The position numbers were made by a program, and so were the translations under genes. From Blastomyces gilchristii SLH14081 (taxonomy: Eukaryota; Ascomycota; Eurotiomycetes; Onygenales; Ajellomycetaceae), in contig NW_003101673.1 of the NCBI RefSeq assembly GCF_000003855.2, positions 1,131,900-1,195,899 on the forward strand: a stretch of 64,000 nucleotides of DNA. The letters are read 5' to 3'. Of the stretch, positions 36,407-48,844 are shown in pieces. The notes beneath the pieces are model-generated. The model was not told the DNA's origin and did no database searches. It saw only the letters and a list, made by a program, of their open reading frames with translations. Position 1 is the stretch's first letter. Every line of letters starts with the position of its first letter.

Positions 36407-37315
36407 TGGGTAATGGTTTTGGGAGAAAAAAAAATTCACTTCGCCCTTCAAATCTGGAAGAGTAACACAGACAAAGACCAGATTCACCGTGGGTTAAATA
36501 AATAAGAGAATTCGACGAGATTGGAGAGTGGAAGGGGACTTTTTTGACTCCATTCTCGGGCTAGCTGTGTTATGATATAATTTGTTTAGCTTTTTTTCTT
36601 CCCTTTTTTCATGAAGCGTTATGTGTATGTATAAAAATTATATATATTATGAAGAAATTAAATGGATTTGATTGAAGCCTAGTTAAACGAGCGGGGTGGC
36701 GGGGAGGCGGGATGGCACTTTCAGGCCTTTTCCCATTCCCTCCCCGGCCCACTGCCCTTGATAAGGTCCATACCATGTCTGTTTCTGTGATCGTACATAC
36801 ATGCATACAATTTCGTTCAGCGGATTCGTTGTTTTTAACAAGAATAATGACTTGGTTTCGTATCTGTACATCCCTGGTTAGAAATGGAGTTGTAGATGTA
36901 TTTGTACGCAGCGTAGGTAGGATGAGGACGGCAGGGCATTTCAAACAACATCAGGGCTCTAGACAGTTTTGTGTTAAGTTCAATCATTGACGTGATTTAG
37001 TTGCAATCATCATGTTCGGCAGCGCAAGCAATGCCCAGGGGCGTGGTGAATCATGATAGTCAACATAGTCAACATAGTCAACATAGTCAACATAACAACA
37101 ACTTTTTTTGAAGGCCAAAGCACCTAGAGACGAGTGAACGGCGGTTGGGTGGAAGAATGAGGCAAGATCGTATTCAAACGAAATTAAATTCAATAAGTTC
37201 GAAAAAAATTACAACGGCATGGTATTCTCCATGTTAGGAATGGCTCACGGTCGAGCGAGATATGATGGATGATGGATGGGGGAGGTCTTTCATGAAAAAC
37301 AGGGGTATTAGAGAA
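36407..37315. other. Convergent intergenic region (Rtc3-like / DDR48-like)
   Basis: 909 bp between two 3' ends. Contains four tandem copies of a 9-bp unit ATAGTCAAC (37056-37091). No gene recognised. ORFs across it lack conserved features. Confidence 0.5.
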
Positions 37316-38845
37316 TTAATTCCGCTTTCCACTACTCAAGGTTTCTTGGATCTTTTCACCGATCATGTCGCCAACTTTTCCCATAACCTTATCAGCCATA
37401 GATTCTAAATGAAGTGAAATAGAGTCAGTCAGTAAATATACAAGAAAGCATTATTCAGTAAGAGGAGAACACCGGCAAAAAAGGATGTGTGCGTGAGGAT
37501 ATGAAAAAGTAGAGTTCCGAACTGTGTCTTCATTAACCTACTTGAACCCCTTCTAAATTCAGTACTCACCCTTCTTCTCTCCAGAGCCACTCCTATCTCC
37601 ATATTTATTAGAGGACTTCGACCCATAAGTATCGTTGTCATCATCGTCACGCTTGCCGGAGCCGTAGGTAGAGCTCTTGTTTCGATCGGAAGAACCGTAG
37701 GAGTTGTCATCACGACGGTTAGTGTTGGACCCATAAGTACTGGTAGTAGTAGTAGTAGTAGTATAGTCATCGTCGCGCTTGGTGGAGCCATAGGTAGAGC
37801 TCTTGTTTCGATCAGAGGAGCTGTAAGACTTGTCATCATCACGACGGTTGGTGGACGACCCGTACGAGGAGCTGCTCTTCTTGTTCAGGTTATCGGAGCC
37901 ATATGAATCGCTTCCCTTGCCCGTATTTCTGGAGGGTCCGTAGGAATCATTGTCATCCCGTTTGCTGCTGTTATAGCTGCTATTGTTATTATTGCTTCCG
38001 CTATTCCCAGTGGAGCCGTAGGAGCTCTTGTTTTTATCGGAAGAGCCGTAGGAATCATTATCGCTCCGCTTGTTGCTGCCGTAGCTATCATTTTTGTTTC
38101 CAGAGGAGCCGTGGGAGCTCTTGTTTTTATCCGAAGAGCCGTAAGAATCGTTTCCTCCAGTACGCGTAGAGGAGCCATACGAATCGTTGCGGTTGCTGGA
38201 TCCATGGCTGTCGCTGCCAGCGCCAGCTCGGCCGGAGGAGCCATAGGAGGACTCGTTGCCGCGGTTGCTGGATCCGTATGTGTCATTGCCACCAGTTCGG
38301 CCGGTAGAGCCGTAGGAGTCGTTGCCCTTGTTGGAGCTGTAAGAGTCGGTGCCCCCGGTGCGGTTAGAAGAGACGTGAGAGTCATTGTCGTCACGTTTGT
38401 TAGAGCCATATGTGTCAGTTCGGCCCGAAGAGCTGTACGAATCGTTGCCCCCAGTGCGGTCGGAGGACCCATATGAATCATTGTCACGCCGGGTGCTGCT
38501 GCTGTTGTTGTTGCCCCCGGAGCCATAGGAGCCGGTTACACCGGACCGACCTGATGAGCCGTAGGAATCGTCATTATCCCTGCGGTTGGAGGAGTTATTG
38601 CTATCCTCATCACGACGGGAAGTAGACTGGTTGGTGTTAGTGAACGGTGACATTCTACTGCTAGAAAAGTATCCAATTGGAATTTCAAAGGATTGGCCGG
38701 CAGGGAACATGATATTGTGATCTTACTCCGCCGTGGCCGCTGTTTCCATGGGCCTTGACGGATTGTAAGAGGGTTGGACTGCGGGAACCAAACGGGTGCA
38801 GGATGTATCACTCACGTAGCTTCCACTGCTGTTGTTGTAAGACAT
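37316..38845 (-). CDS. DDR48-like stress protein, Ser/Gly/Asn/Asp repeat protein
   Basis: Resembles yeast Ddr48, a repeat-rich stress-induced protein. Three exons: 38845-38727, 38660-37570, 37404-37316; 1,299 nt, 432 residues. Exon 1 encodes MSYNNSSGSYVSDTSC... The central exon has dozens of imperfect repeats of the form DNDSYGSSxR/NK, with KNKSSYGSS variants as in Ddr48. The final exon encodes ESMADKVMGKVGDMIGEKIQ, a short amphipathic tail. Phases (2, then 1) match at both introns. Predicted disordered and hydrophilic, with no membrane segment. Long antisense frames (to 213 codons) are by-products of the repeats. AGGGG (STRE-like) sites at about 39054 and 39140 would fit stress induction but are short motifs. 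Confidence 0.82.
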
Positions 38846-41635
38846 TTTGAAGGGAGTCGAAGGCGAGAAATAGAGTAAATGTGAAATAACTGAATTGAAA
38901 ATAGAATCAATTGAAGCTGAGAAGATTTTAAACACTTTGTATGCTAGAAAATGCGTTGAAGGAATATAAGAAGACGCAGACGGAGCCGAAAGACAAACGT
39001 GGCTGAAGCAGATATTTATCCTTTTCCCAGGATAACACACTCGATCCGCTGCTGAGGGGTAACCCATTGACACAAGCAGCATCACGGAAATCGCTCCTAC
39101 AATTATCGCCACCAGCTAGCAAGCAGCTGGCGTTCAAGGAGGGGCATTATTCAACATGGCTAGCTGAATCTCACTAACATCATGCCCAGTTGCAGCGACC
39201 TTCTGCATGAAAACGACGGCCGAAAATATGCAAGATGAAGCCCACGATCTCAGTCCCGCTTGGTAGCGGGATCTGAATGGCCACACCTGGTGTAAACACT
39301 GTAAACACAGCCCAGGAAACCTGGAATTGCAGTTTGAAGGACTCCAGCTAGCGAAGCCAACAGCTCAAAGACTTCATAACACTGGGGCTCCGCTTGATAA
39401 ATGGCCCAATTGAGAGACTTGATCTCAATCACGCTGGGCAGGCCCGCTAGGATCGATGGTCTAGCCCGCAGCGGAGGAAGTTGGCCCCAAGGGCTAAGGC
39501 AGGACGCGCCTTCAAGAGCAACTTGTGTTGCAGCAAAATGCGGGCTTCAAGTTGGAGTGAGGGTCAACTGTCAGCGCAAAAGCGTAAGCTGTGGTGGTGA
39601 GCTCATGATTGTCGTTCCTGTCGCTGAAGCGTAGCAATTGTACTCTGTATTGTAGGCGGTGATGTAGGTGTAGGTGTTGGTTTGCGCGCCCCCGGTGGAG
39701 TTTTTGATATCAAAGTCCAAAGTCCCAAGCCATTCTCCACTCAATCCTCACTAGCGGTGGCTATAGGATTTTCACCAGCCTCAGCTAGGGGCAATTCCAG
39801 GCGAACAGCAAGACGGCAAAGGACATGAGGAACGCGTTGCGTTGACTAGTAATAACCATCGCGCGGGTGGCCATAACTGTGACAAAGGTGGGACAACAAG
39901 ATGTCCAATTAATTATGTGTGGTCTTTTCAATCTCCGTCCAATGCCTCCCGCTGAAGAGCTGATGGAATTGGGGTTCTGTGTTGCCGTTCCCCGATTCCC
40001 TAGAGTATATAACTAGGTGGTCGGTCATTTTGTTAGGCCCTATATATAATAATAATGTCCCAAGAACTCTCTGTCTTTTATATGACTCGCTCTCTCAGCC
40101 CAAGGGAGAATGCTCAATATAAAACGCTTCGCAACCTTCATGAGATTCTGACTCTGACATACATAGATCTCGCGGTTTTATCTCTAAGTAATATATTACT
40201 TGAGAACAACTACTTTTTTCATATACTCTTCTTGAGTTTCAAAAGCATGTGTAAAGTTATTACTTAACTAGTTAATTCAGAAGCGGTCTAGATTCCTTAA
40301 ATTATCCAGAAGCTAGAAGTTTAAAAAAAACTAATGTGAATATTCATTTCTTTTCTTGACACCTCTCTATGCTTTTTGTCTTCAAAGAAAGATGAGCATC
40401 TCAACTCAATATTACCCTTGAAAACCATTATTGTCAAGTTCAACCTCTCAAAATGGCACAAAATCAGATAAATAGAAAGAAATGGTGGTAATTTTGACAA
40501 AAAAAAAAAAAAAAAAAAAAAAATTGCGTGAGATTTCAGGTTTCATCCATGTCCACCGAAACAATACCAAGATGTACCAAGCTGTCAACATGGTGAATTT
40601 GGAATACCAGAGCAAATCCTCCCCCCTTTCCTTACTTTCGCTCTTAAGATATGACACGGGGCCAGCTTTATGCAGTTCCTGTTGCTGCAACCTTTGTAAC
40701 TTAGCCTCAAACAGCTGCGACTCCTTAATGGAGATGGAGACACGCCTCAAATGCTGAGAGAACATAAAATCGATAAATTGAATCTCTGTGTGGTTAGGTT
40801 CATCGATCTTGTGGTGATGTCTCTTTTCTTAAAAGAGTCCGTTGTATTTGAATGAAAACGAAGGGAGGCTGCGGGTAAATATAATAGCAAGAACAAAGCA
40901 CTCGGGGGCTCAAAAGAGTTATTTTGTGGATGGTCACATAGGATCATTCCTCATATCTAGGTGCATCGCTTAAAAGCATCAATGGAAGAAGAGTGTTTGC
41001 GCATGTGCACGTGAATAAAGAGTAAGTACAGTACATTTTCCTTTTGCCCTTGCCTCGATGTCGTGAATCAGAGCATGCTGAGAAAAGGGGGAAATGGGAG
41101 GAGACGAAAACCGCCCGATGGCTACATATATCCAGCCGTGGTCCCTAAATCTTGGACAAACCTGAGTTGGACTCAAATCCTTCCGGTGAAAGTTTGGCAG
41201 GGCAAAAGTCAGATAATACATGAGCACCATGACTTAAGATGTAGAGGAAAGATTAGATATCGACTTCAATATTTACGAAAAAAGACATGATAGATACGAA
41301 CGTCGTCCCAAACCAGTCCCTGAATCGTAGCTAGCTTTTTTTGAGATTGGGGGATTGAAGAACAAGGAAGACAACAGCAAATAAAAGCAATGGATATAGA
41401 GCTGAAAGGTATTAGAGTAGATAGAGACATATATGCGTGTGTACTGAGAAAGGAGATGGAGCGCTCGCATAACAACATGACTCGAGGAAAAGAAAAACGT
41501 CCATATAGACAACACAAGTAGCTCTTAAAATATAAGTAGCTTTCGTATTAGCGTGATCTGGTTGGCGGTCATTTTCATATTTAACAGCAAGGTTCACGTA
41601 CCAAGTGGACAGCAAAACGGGCAAAATTGAGCAGA
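38846..41635. other. Intergenic region, DDR48-like promoter to NoxA 3' end
   Basis: 2.8 kb without a supportable gene. Contains STRE-like AGGGG sites upstream of the DDR48-like gene (about 39054, 39140, 39785) and a 25-bp A tract (40499-40523). Small ORFs on both strands have no family signature. A non-coding RNA cannot be excluded. Confidence 0.45.
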
Positions 41636-43478
41636 TCAGAAATGCTCCTTCCAAAACTTGAACCGGACTTCATTAGTGGCACAGTCATGGGCGGCCTTCT
41701 TGATCAACTTAGCTGCCGGATTGGGCCCACAAAAGTAGACACCGATATCCGTCCGCAATGAAGCGTCTAATCCGGACATATAAGTTTGATCAATCAGGCC
41801 GTTCCGTAGAGCTGTGAAAAATCTCGTAAAGTCTGGTCGGCCGAATTTGGTTCCTGTCCGCAATTCTGTGAGTGGATCTATGTCGTGACCGACGGAGTTG
41901 AGGTAGATATTGGCGGCGGTATCTTGGTCAAATCGTTGTGTGAGGTAGGTGTGGATACGCAAGAACTCTTGACCATCGCCGGCCTCTGCTGCTGATTGGG
42001 CTTCCAGCGACGAAAGGAGAGCATGGAACCACTCGAAGGAACTAGTATCCTTGCAAACCCAGATGAATTCGACACGGCGAAGACGCGTTGGTGGATTTGG
42101 TGACGCTCGTAGATGCCATATATTCTTAAGGATTGAAGCCCATGGGGTAACGCCAATACCTGTTCCGATGAGAATAGCGATCTCATTGTTGAAAACGTCT
42201 TCTGCGGGGGCTCCGTAAGGTCCATCAATTCGAATGCTAGGCATTGTTTGTCCGTTTTGCATGGCAATTTCGTACATGCCCAGTGGGTCAAGGCCATCAA
42301 TGTCCTTTGCTTGTTGTGGGCCACAACCTAAACGGTTACCCAATTGTTTTGTCCAGTCTCCAACCTGCCGTATGTGAATGCTAACGTAAGGGTCAAATGG
42401 ACAGGACGTGATTGTAAAGGGATGCCATTGCGCCCTTGAGACATCTGGAACATTTATGAAGAGCCACTGGCCGGCCTTGTAGCGAAAGCTGGGCTTGTAA
42501 ATTTGGATTTCCATGGCATCTTTTGCGAAAAAAAAGAAGTTATTAAACTTGCTAGCCAGAGTTCTCGGGAGCATACACATACCGTAAGGATGCCTAACGA
42601 CTTTCGTAATTTCTGTAGGTTTCGCTGCTCGAATTTCTCGGTAAAGCCGTTCAAAGAGGTAAATACCTCCACCCCAGAGCTCCCATCTCCAACCTTCGTA
42701 ACCGATGCAGTGATCCCAAAAGTCCTTTCCCGCAAGCGGCGAAATTGGGTCAACTGTATCTCTGACGAAGCAACCTGTAGCATGCGTGTACAGCCCCAAC
42801 ATAAATGGAATAAATAGATGGTGGGTATACCAAAAAGTCTCGAAAGCCTGTTGTCGAATTCGGTGATGTGCGGTCGTGTACATTAACAGCATGCACAGAA
42901 GCATGATATGGCCGGTAATCCCACCAGCCTGAGTGTAATGAATCTGAACAGCAGTCTCGGGACGAACTTGAGACTTCTCGACATTGAAAAAGCTGCAGCA
43001 TCTGTTAGTCACTTTGACCATATCAAAAAAACGCGAAGCCATAACTACAAACGTACTTCACATAATGAGCAGTCGTATGCACAATAGAAAAGAAAAGTAA
43101 AGAATATGCCACCTGGCGATGGAACCACTGGGATTCATCCAAAGGAATCCAGCGAATCTTCGGCCGCACCCATCTCAGGAGTGTCCGGCACATGGGCAAC
43201 AGGATCAAGGCGCCGTCAATCGAGAGCACCAAGCCGGCACCACGAGAGATCCATACCGAAAACCCCAGCGTATTCAGGGGTGCCAGACGAGGGTCAGCAG
43301 CTTGTTTCCACCTGTTTTTACTCGATCAGAATAAAACATCCACAGACACCCGCCTCATTGATAGGATAGGATAAACTTACCATCCAAAAGCAAACATGCC
43401 TATCTGCAATCCATGGAACAGGAAATAGAAGAGGATCTTCGAGCTACTGAAATTCGATTTCCACCACGCCGAATTCAT
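41636..43478 (-). CDS. noxA: NADPH oxidase catalytic subunit, NoxA (Nox1)-like
   Basis: gp91phox-type flavocytochrome that moves electrons from NADPH across a membrane to oxygen. Fungal NoxA controls fruiting, hyphal fusion and polarity. Four exons: 43478-43381, 43311-43057, 42992-42583, 42519-41636; 1,647 nt, 548 residues, phases 2, 2 and 1 consistent. Visible: N-terminal KILFYFLFHGLQIGMFAFGW helix; heme-region WFHRQVAYSLL and VHTTAHYVNFFNVEKSQ; TTAHHRIRQQAFETFWYTHH; FAD motif WHPFTITSCP; NADPH motifs LIGTGIGVTPWASILKN and EFIWVCKD; C-terminal KFWKEHF. Length (about 550) and lack of EF hands suit NoxA or NoxB; NoxA is my preference. No truncation seen. It probably depends on NoxR, Rac and a p22phox-like partner; a candidate lies at 48239-48844. 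Confidence 0.93.
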
Positions 43479-46400
43479 GGTTGCGAAATAGTCACTGATC
43501 TTAGTATCCACAATGAGGTATTTAGGGGTTTGAAATATAGTAAAATAAACACCGTGAAAACTGCGAGAAACTGCTAAAAGTCGGGTATTAAGTAAGATAT
43601 AGCAATAAAACAGGAGGAATGACGACCAGCGGTTCCTGAGAGAAGAAGAAGCTCAGATCCAAGGGCAATCAATGCCTTCTGGAAAGAGTAGCCAGAATAG
43701 TCACAACCAAGCGAAGGAATCCGCACCGAAAAAGATAACGATGACAAGGAGAAAAGAAAGAGGGCAGGAAGCCGTGGGAAAAAGGAAGAGATGAAGGTAA
43801 CGGAGGTAGTCCTGTAGTCTTAACGGCGGGTCTCCGAATGCTAATGGTGCCGAAATATTAAACTATAATGTCACAGACCATGATCTCACTTCTCGGGAGT
43901 CTCTCCCCTAGAACCACCTTGAATGCTCCCAGAACCGGCACTCCTGTTCACTCCCGTTCCTCCTACACCGGTCTAGCTCAGAAATTTGTTGAATCCGGTT
44001 TGCTGCACTATCCATGTATCCACACTGACGATTCGCTCGATGCACCCACCACCGTATATCGATATCAAAAGTTTTTCTTAGCTTCCCCCTCTCCCGCCCA
44101 TTATACACTTTCCGGGGAGCAACTTATGGCAGAATGACTTATGGCAGAATGACCAAATTGAGAAAGAGATGACAATAGCCGATGCCCTTTTTCCCGCGCT
44201 GGTGATTTTGTAACTATCCAGTGGCGCAAGTTGGGGAAATGATGGGCAGGAATCGTGGCTCGTTTAGGAAGCAAGACAAGACTAAGGAGATCGGAAACGA
44301 AGAAAATCGACGATAGTGCGGTTTGAGAAGCGTAGGAGATGCAGCTCGAGCTGTCGCAGGATAGAAATTTGTGATTTATGCCTTGTCTATATAGGATGGT
44401 GGATCGTGGGCCCGGTTTCTGAAGCACTGATGAGACGACCACAAGCGCGCCTGAGAACCGGGAGTGAAGTCGACCCAACTTCCTCGCTCGCTTATTCCGA
44501 CTGGGCAAACGGGACCTTGCACCAACTCTTTCCAGCTATAATGCGCTATTGTTATTAAAACTGCTGTTGTTCGTGTTGGTTGTGTGCTGAGGTTGTTGCC
44601 GTTGAGGTTGGCCGTGGTTGTATTTGTCTGGGTGTGGTTGCAATGCGGCTCTTTTGTTTCCCAAATCAGCCAACGGTAGTGCCAAATAACTATCCAAACG
44701 CGAGGATTCCACGAGATCCTGCAGTTGTATCCTGGTGCAACGATTGGATATGGCAGCAAGGAATTTTCTGTGCAGATAATTACCGCCCGTCAAGAGCTGC
44801 TGGGAATCTGTAAGACTGCTAGGGCTCAAGATTGTAGGTCTGGCGGTATATGGAAGAAAGCTCAGTGTATCAGCAGAGGAGACGATGGGAGAGTAATCAA
44901 GTGACAAAATTGATACAATTCAGTATGTGCATTTGATGGCCTTAGCTGGTGGATTTAATATGATGGTATCCTTATATCTACGAATGAATATTAACTACTG
45001 CCCTAGGTCTCTCTCTCATCGTCCCCCCCAATTCAACGCTGTATGGGTCGTTGCCCAGCAATCAGATTGCTACCTCACTATCACATCTTGTTGGAGATGC
45101 GCTATTCTTTAATTTAACACCAAGGCTTGAAATCTCGCTCGTCCCCGCCAATGGTCCGGATGTAAACTGCTCAGAGTACTCCGTCTCGCTATTATTAGCT
45201 TAAAAGTGTAAGTGAAGCTGCCCTCATATCTAATCTAAACTCCGAGAGAAAGCCGGGCTTGGGCGCTAACTCTATATATCCACACCCAGGGACTGGTCCC
45301 TCGTGGCCTGGTAGGGACTTATGGCGGTAATGTGGAAGGGTCTATCCGTTCCATCGGCACACATTTCTTTCCTTTGAGGCTATTGGTAAGTTAAATAAAA
45401 GAAATGTGCACCATGATTTAACTTGTGTGTGCGAGAACTTCCTGTTGGAGTTCCATCTTGGAAGTATTTAATCAGGGACAGTCGTCGTCCAGTGCGCGCC
45501 CTTGGCCAAAAGCGCGGGGATTCCACTGCAAAAGAGTCCCACCACATTGCCAAGGCGCTTACTTGAGTTGCTTTCGGGTTCAGCCTATCATATGCATTCT
45601 GCAAGCGCTCAATGACATTCGGCTCACTTGGCATTTTTTCTTCTTTTTATTGAACCGACGGAGACCAGGCCAATAATTGCTTCTCCAACTTCAAGGGGTG
45701 GGGCCGGAGAGCCCATCCTGGACAGTCCACCACCACCGAAAGGCTCATTGGGAAAAAAGAACTACCCGTAAGGGTTGTGTTGCTTGGGCTATTTTTAGGC
45801 TTTTTTCTGAGAGTTGAAACCACAGCATCATTAATCCAAGCCACCCCCGAGGTTGCGTGGTTCTGGAAATCTCAAAAGGGAGTTGAATGGACCCTTGAGA
45901 TCTTGCGAACTGTGGCACAGCCAAGCGATTCGATGTCGCCGACTTTAAAGGGGAAGAAGATAGAATCCGAAATAAATCTCGCTGCGCGCCAATTGTCCTC
46001 GCACGGAAGGCCCATATCGAGTCTAGCTAACATATGGAGCACAAGTGATCATGCAGGACTGTGAGTAGAACTCTCGATTATTAGTAGGTTCCGCTCTGTT
46101 GTGCGGGGTGGTCTCTTGCGGTCAGTTGTACTCCGTAGACACTTACTATTAGTTACCATCGATTGCTAGTATGTTAAATTTAAGTTTAGGTTGGCGGGAT
46201 GGAACCCGTCGAGGTCAACGGGCAATACGATGTAGAATCTCGGAGCTACGAGCAAACAGGGTAATTTGCAAGTACGTCCGATGCTGTGCTTGGAGTGAGA
46301 TTAGGACCTGTTTTCTGGAGTAGTTAGCTGACTTCTGAATGGCGATAGAAATAACGGACTGCCGTTGTAATGCACCTGCAAATATCCAAGATGTTGGGAG

Positions 46401-48238
46401 TGATTTTCCGCCGTTGACTGTCGCAGCGAGGATTTGGTTACTAAACTTTTCCTAATCATTTGACCTCATCACAACTACTCCGCGCGTGTCTCTCCGTATT
46501 CAAGACACTTTCGCTCTTTTATCTCATATCTGCTCATTAATAAACATTTTAACAACTCAACTGATCGACATCTCCTCACTCATCTCTAATGGCGGTACGG
46601 AGTAGAGTCGCTCAGTGATAACAATAATTAGCCCCAATGATCGTGGGATTTATCACGAGAAAGTAGCAAACTTTCAAATCAGGTCCCATACTTTGGCCCT
46701 TGGATTAACTAACTCCACACTGATTGGATCCATAACAGTCCGTTAGCCAGAAAGCGGAGAGAAGTGCGAGGAGCCTTATGCAGCATGATGCACAAATTCC
46801 ACCGTTCTCTCTACTGCGTCGGTTTCTGGCCTGCTAGGCAGTGCTAGCCAGCGACATTAGCCTGGGGCTAAGTGGGTCCGCCAGGCAAGGCGGGAGCTCC
46901 AGTTTCCCCATTGGCCATCGCCAGTTGGTGTCGTCTCGTCAGGATCACACCAACTTCAAGTATCACAAACCCCCGCTCTTGCTTCATCATTGTGCGTTCC
47001 ACCATCCCAGAAGGACTCAAGAGCTTTGGCCCTTGGCACTGCCAATGAAGCCTGACCTGTCAGGTTCCTTGTTCGCAGCTAGCCCCTTTGTGAAGCCGAA
47101 TTACCTGGCGTCGTGAGCAGAAGCACAAAACGATGATCATATTGGGCGGGAGTTGAGTCAAAGATGAAATCATTTCAAATAAACTAATGGTGCGGGTTGG
47201 TGGGTGTGGGAGTCATTCTAAGGGCAATTATTTTCTCCCATTTTCATTAATAATGCTCTAATTTCTGGACTCGCCACGGGACTCTCTCACCAAGCAACCG
47301 GAATTCAACCAGCTTCACAATCCATGCGCCACGGGAAGCCAGCGGCAGCGAATCGCATCGTTGGAGGCTTTTGAGAGGGGTGTCTGCTCACCCAGCGCCT
47401 CCAAACCCGGCGCATATTCACCTTCATATTCACCAACTATTCCCGCCTTTTGAGGTAACAGATCCTCCACACCCACCCAGCCATCATACCCATGCAGATA
47501 AACGTTGACGTTGACCGCTCTACATAATAATCATAATTCAAACAACCCATTCGCTTTCTATCCTCAGATAATAGAAAATATTTAATGTATGTATCCCGTG
47601 TTGCCCTTCGGCCTTCCTCTGTCCTCTAAACCACAAAAGTTACTAATTTGCGCTCCCAGAATCTGTAACAATTCCCAAACAACCTCTCCTGGAGACGCCT
47701 CTACGATTAGTTTATGCGCATTCGACACTGTACAAGTATCGCATAGCTATAAGCTTCCCGCATCCATTGTCACAGGCCAAAACAAGCCGATCACTGAAGC
47801 CAAAAAAGACTCATTTCCCGTCTGAAAATTGCTCCAACTTATCCAAAAACCCCCCTTTGCCGTCTCTACCGCCAAAGCGCAGTACTTAAGCTTTTTTTTT
47901 TTTTTTTTTTGGGTTATTATCCATCCTACATTATCCGCCGAAGCGCCCTCTTCCCCTCCCCTCATGTCTTGTCGATAGCCGTGAGGGAAACAGCATCGCT
48001 TCGCGAACGCTATTTTACCTCGACCGATACTCGTTAGGAAGACCTGAGCCTAAAAGTTTTATATATATCCTCCTGTCTTTCGCTGGTCGAAAGGGCCTTT
48101 TTTTTTTTTTTTTTTTTTTTCCCGCAGATTGTGCGGTCCTATTTGTATGAACTTCGAACCGTTCAAGCTGAGGGAAGCCAGTTCTTCTTCCACCATATAG
48201 TTCAAGAGAAAGACAGGACGCAATAGGATATATTAACG
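43479..48238. other. Long divergent intergenic region between NoxA-like and p22phox-like genes
   Basis: 4.76 kb, the longest gene-free stretch of the gene block. It holds a tandem 15-bp unit ACTTATGGCAGAATG x2 (44122-44151) and T tracts at 47892-47910 and 48098-48120. No conserved protein was recognised. Candidate small frames (44536-44907 minus, 45380-45634 minus) are discussed under rejected items. Composition is normal, so it is not RIP-type repeat. Confidence 0.5.
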
Positions 48239-48844
48239 ATGGGAAAGCTGATCAAGAATCATTGGGCTCGCCTGATCATTCTGACGGCAGCGGCACGTAT
48301 GTGTTAGACTCTCCCCTGGCACCCTTGAAAATGTCATTTACGACCCTATATTCCTGTCACTGATAATGTTATTTCTTATTTTCCAGACCAATGCGCCGCC
48401 GGAGTGCACGGCTTCTTCTGGCCCAAGGTCTTTTGGGACTTCCTAACGAAGAATCTCGACGGCGCCGTAAAACCCGTTCCTGTCCTGCAAATTCTCAACT
48501 TGTTGTTCGGACTCTTATGCCTAGCCTGGGAATGGCCGCTGAAACCCCTCGCCGGAACTGCGATGCACCGTAGCATTGAGATACGATTGCTGGTATTTCC
48601 CATCAGTACGCTATGTGCGATATTGCTATATCAGGGGACCAATTCTGCACTTTATTACCTGATCGGAATGGTTGTGTATTTCTGGGCGTATAGTGAGGGA
48701 GAGGTGAGTGATTTTATTTCCACAATATTTCCTACCAGCTTGCTGGTATACGTGCATTTACTAACTTTATTATCATTTTAGGTTGTCTGCGCTGAGCCAT
48801 GGACACTGCCCAGGAGAATAAGGCCCGGCCAGCCGAAAGTGTAA
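48239..48844 (+). CDS. Four-helix membrane protein, p22phox / PRO41-NoxD-like candidate
   Basis: Three exons: 48239-48296, 48387-48703, 48782-48844; 438 nt, 145 residues. Four hydrophobic segments: about 10-30 (RLIILTAAAHQCAAGVHGFF), 51-71 (VLQILNLLFGLLCLAWEWPL), 83-101 (EIRLLVFPISTLCAILLYQG) and 105-122 (ALYYLIGMVVYFWAYSEGE). A short Pro/Arg tail follows (EPWTLPRRIRPGQPKV). The third and fourth helices plus a GE..EP..PR tail parallel animal p22phox (NYYVR...RGEQWTPIEPKPRERP) in order and spacing. Fungal PRO41/NoxD is described as an ER four-helix p22phox homologue needed by NoxA. The match is by eye; it could instead be another conserved fungal membrane protein. Proximity to the Nox gene adds circumstantial weight. 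Confidence 0.68.

Noticed and set aside
37885..38526. 213-codon antisense ORF inside the DDR48-like gene
   Set aside because: A shadow of the repeat codon pattern; the sense frame splices cleanly and resembles a known protein type.
44536..44907. Minus-strand ORF of 123 residues rich in Asn/Gln/Thr
   Set aside because: Low-complexity C-terminus, no upstream or downstream exons that fit, and no conserved motif.
45380..45634. 84-residue minus-strand ORF (MPSEPNVIERLQNAYDRLNP...)
   Set aside because: The first 24 residues look protein-like, but the possible intron is only 37 nt and no family is recognised. Not enough to call a gene.
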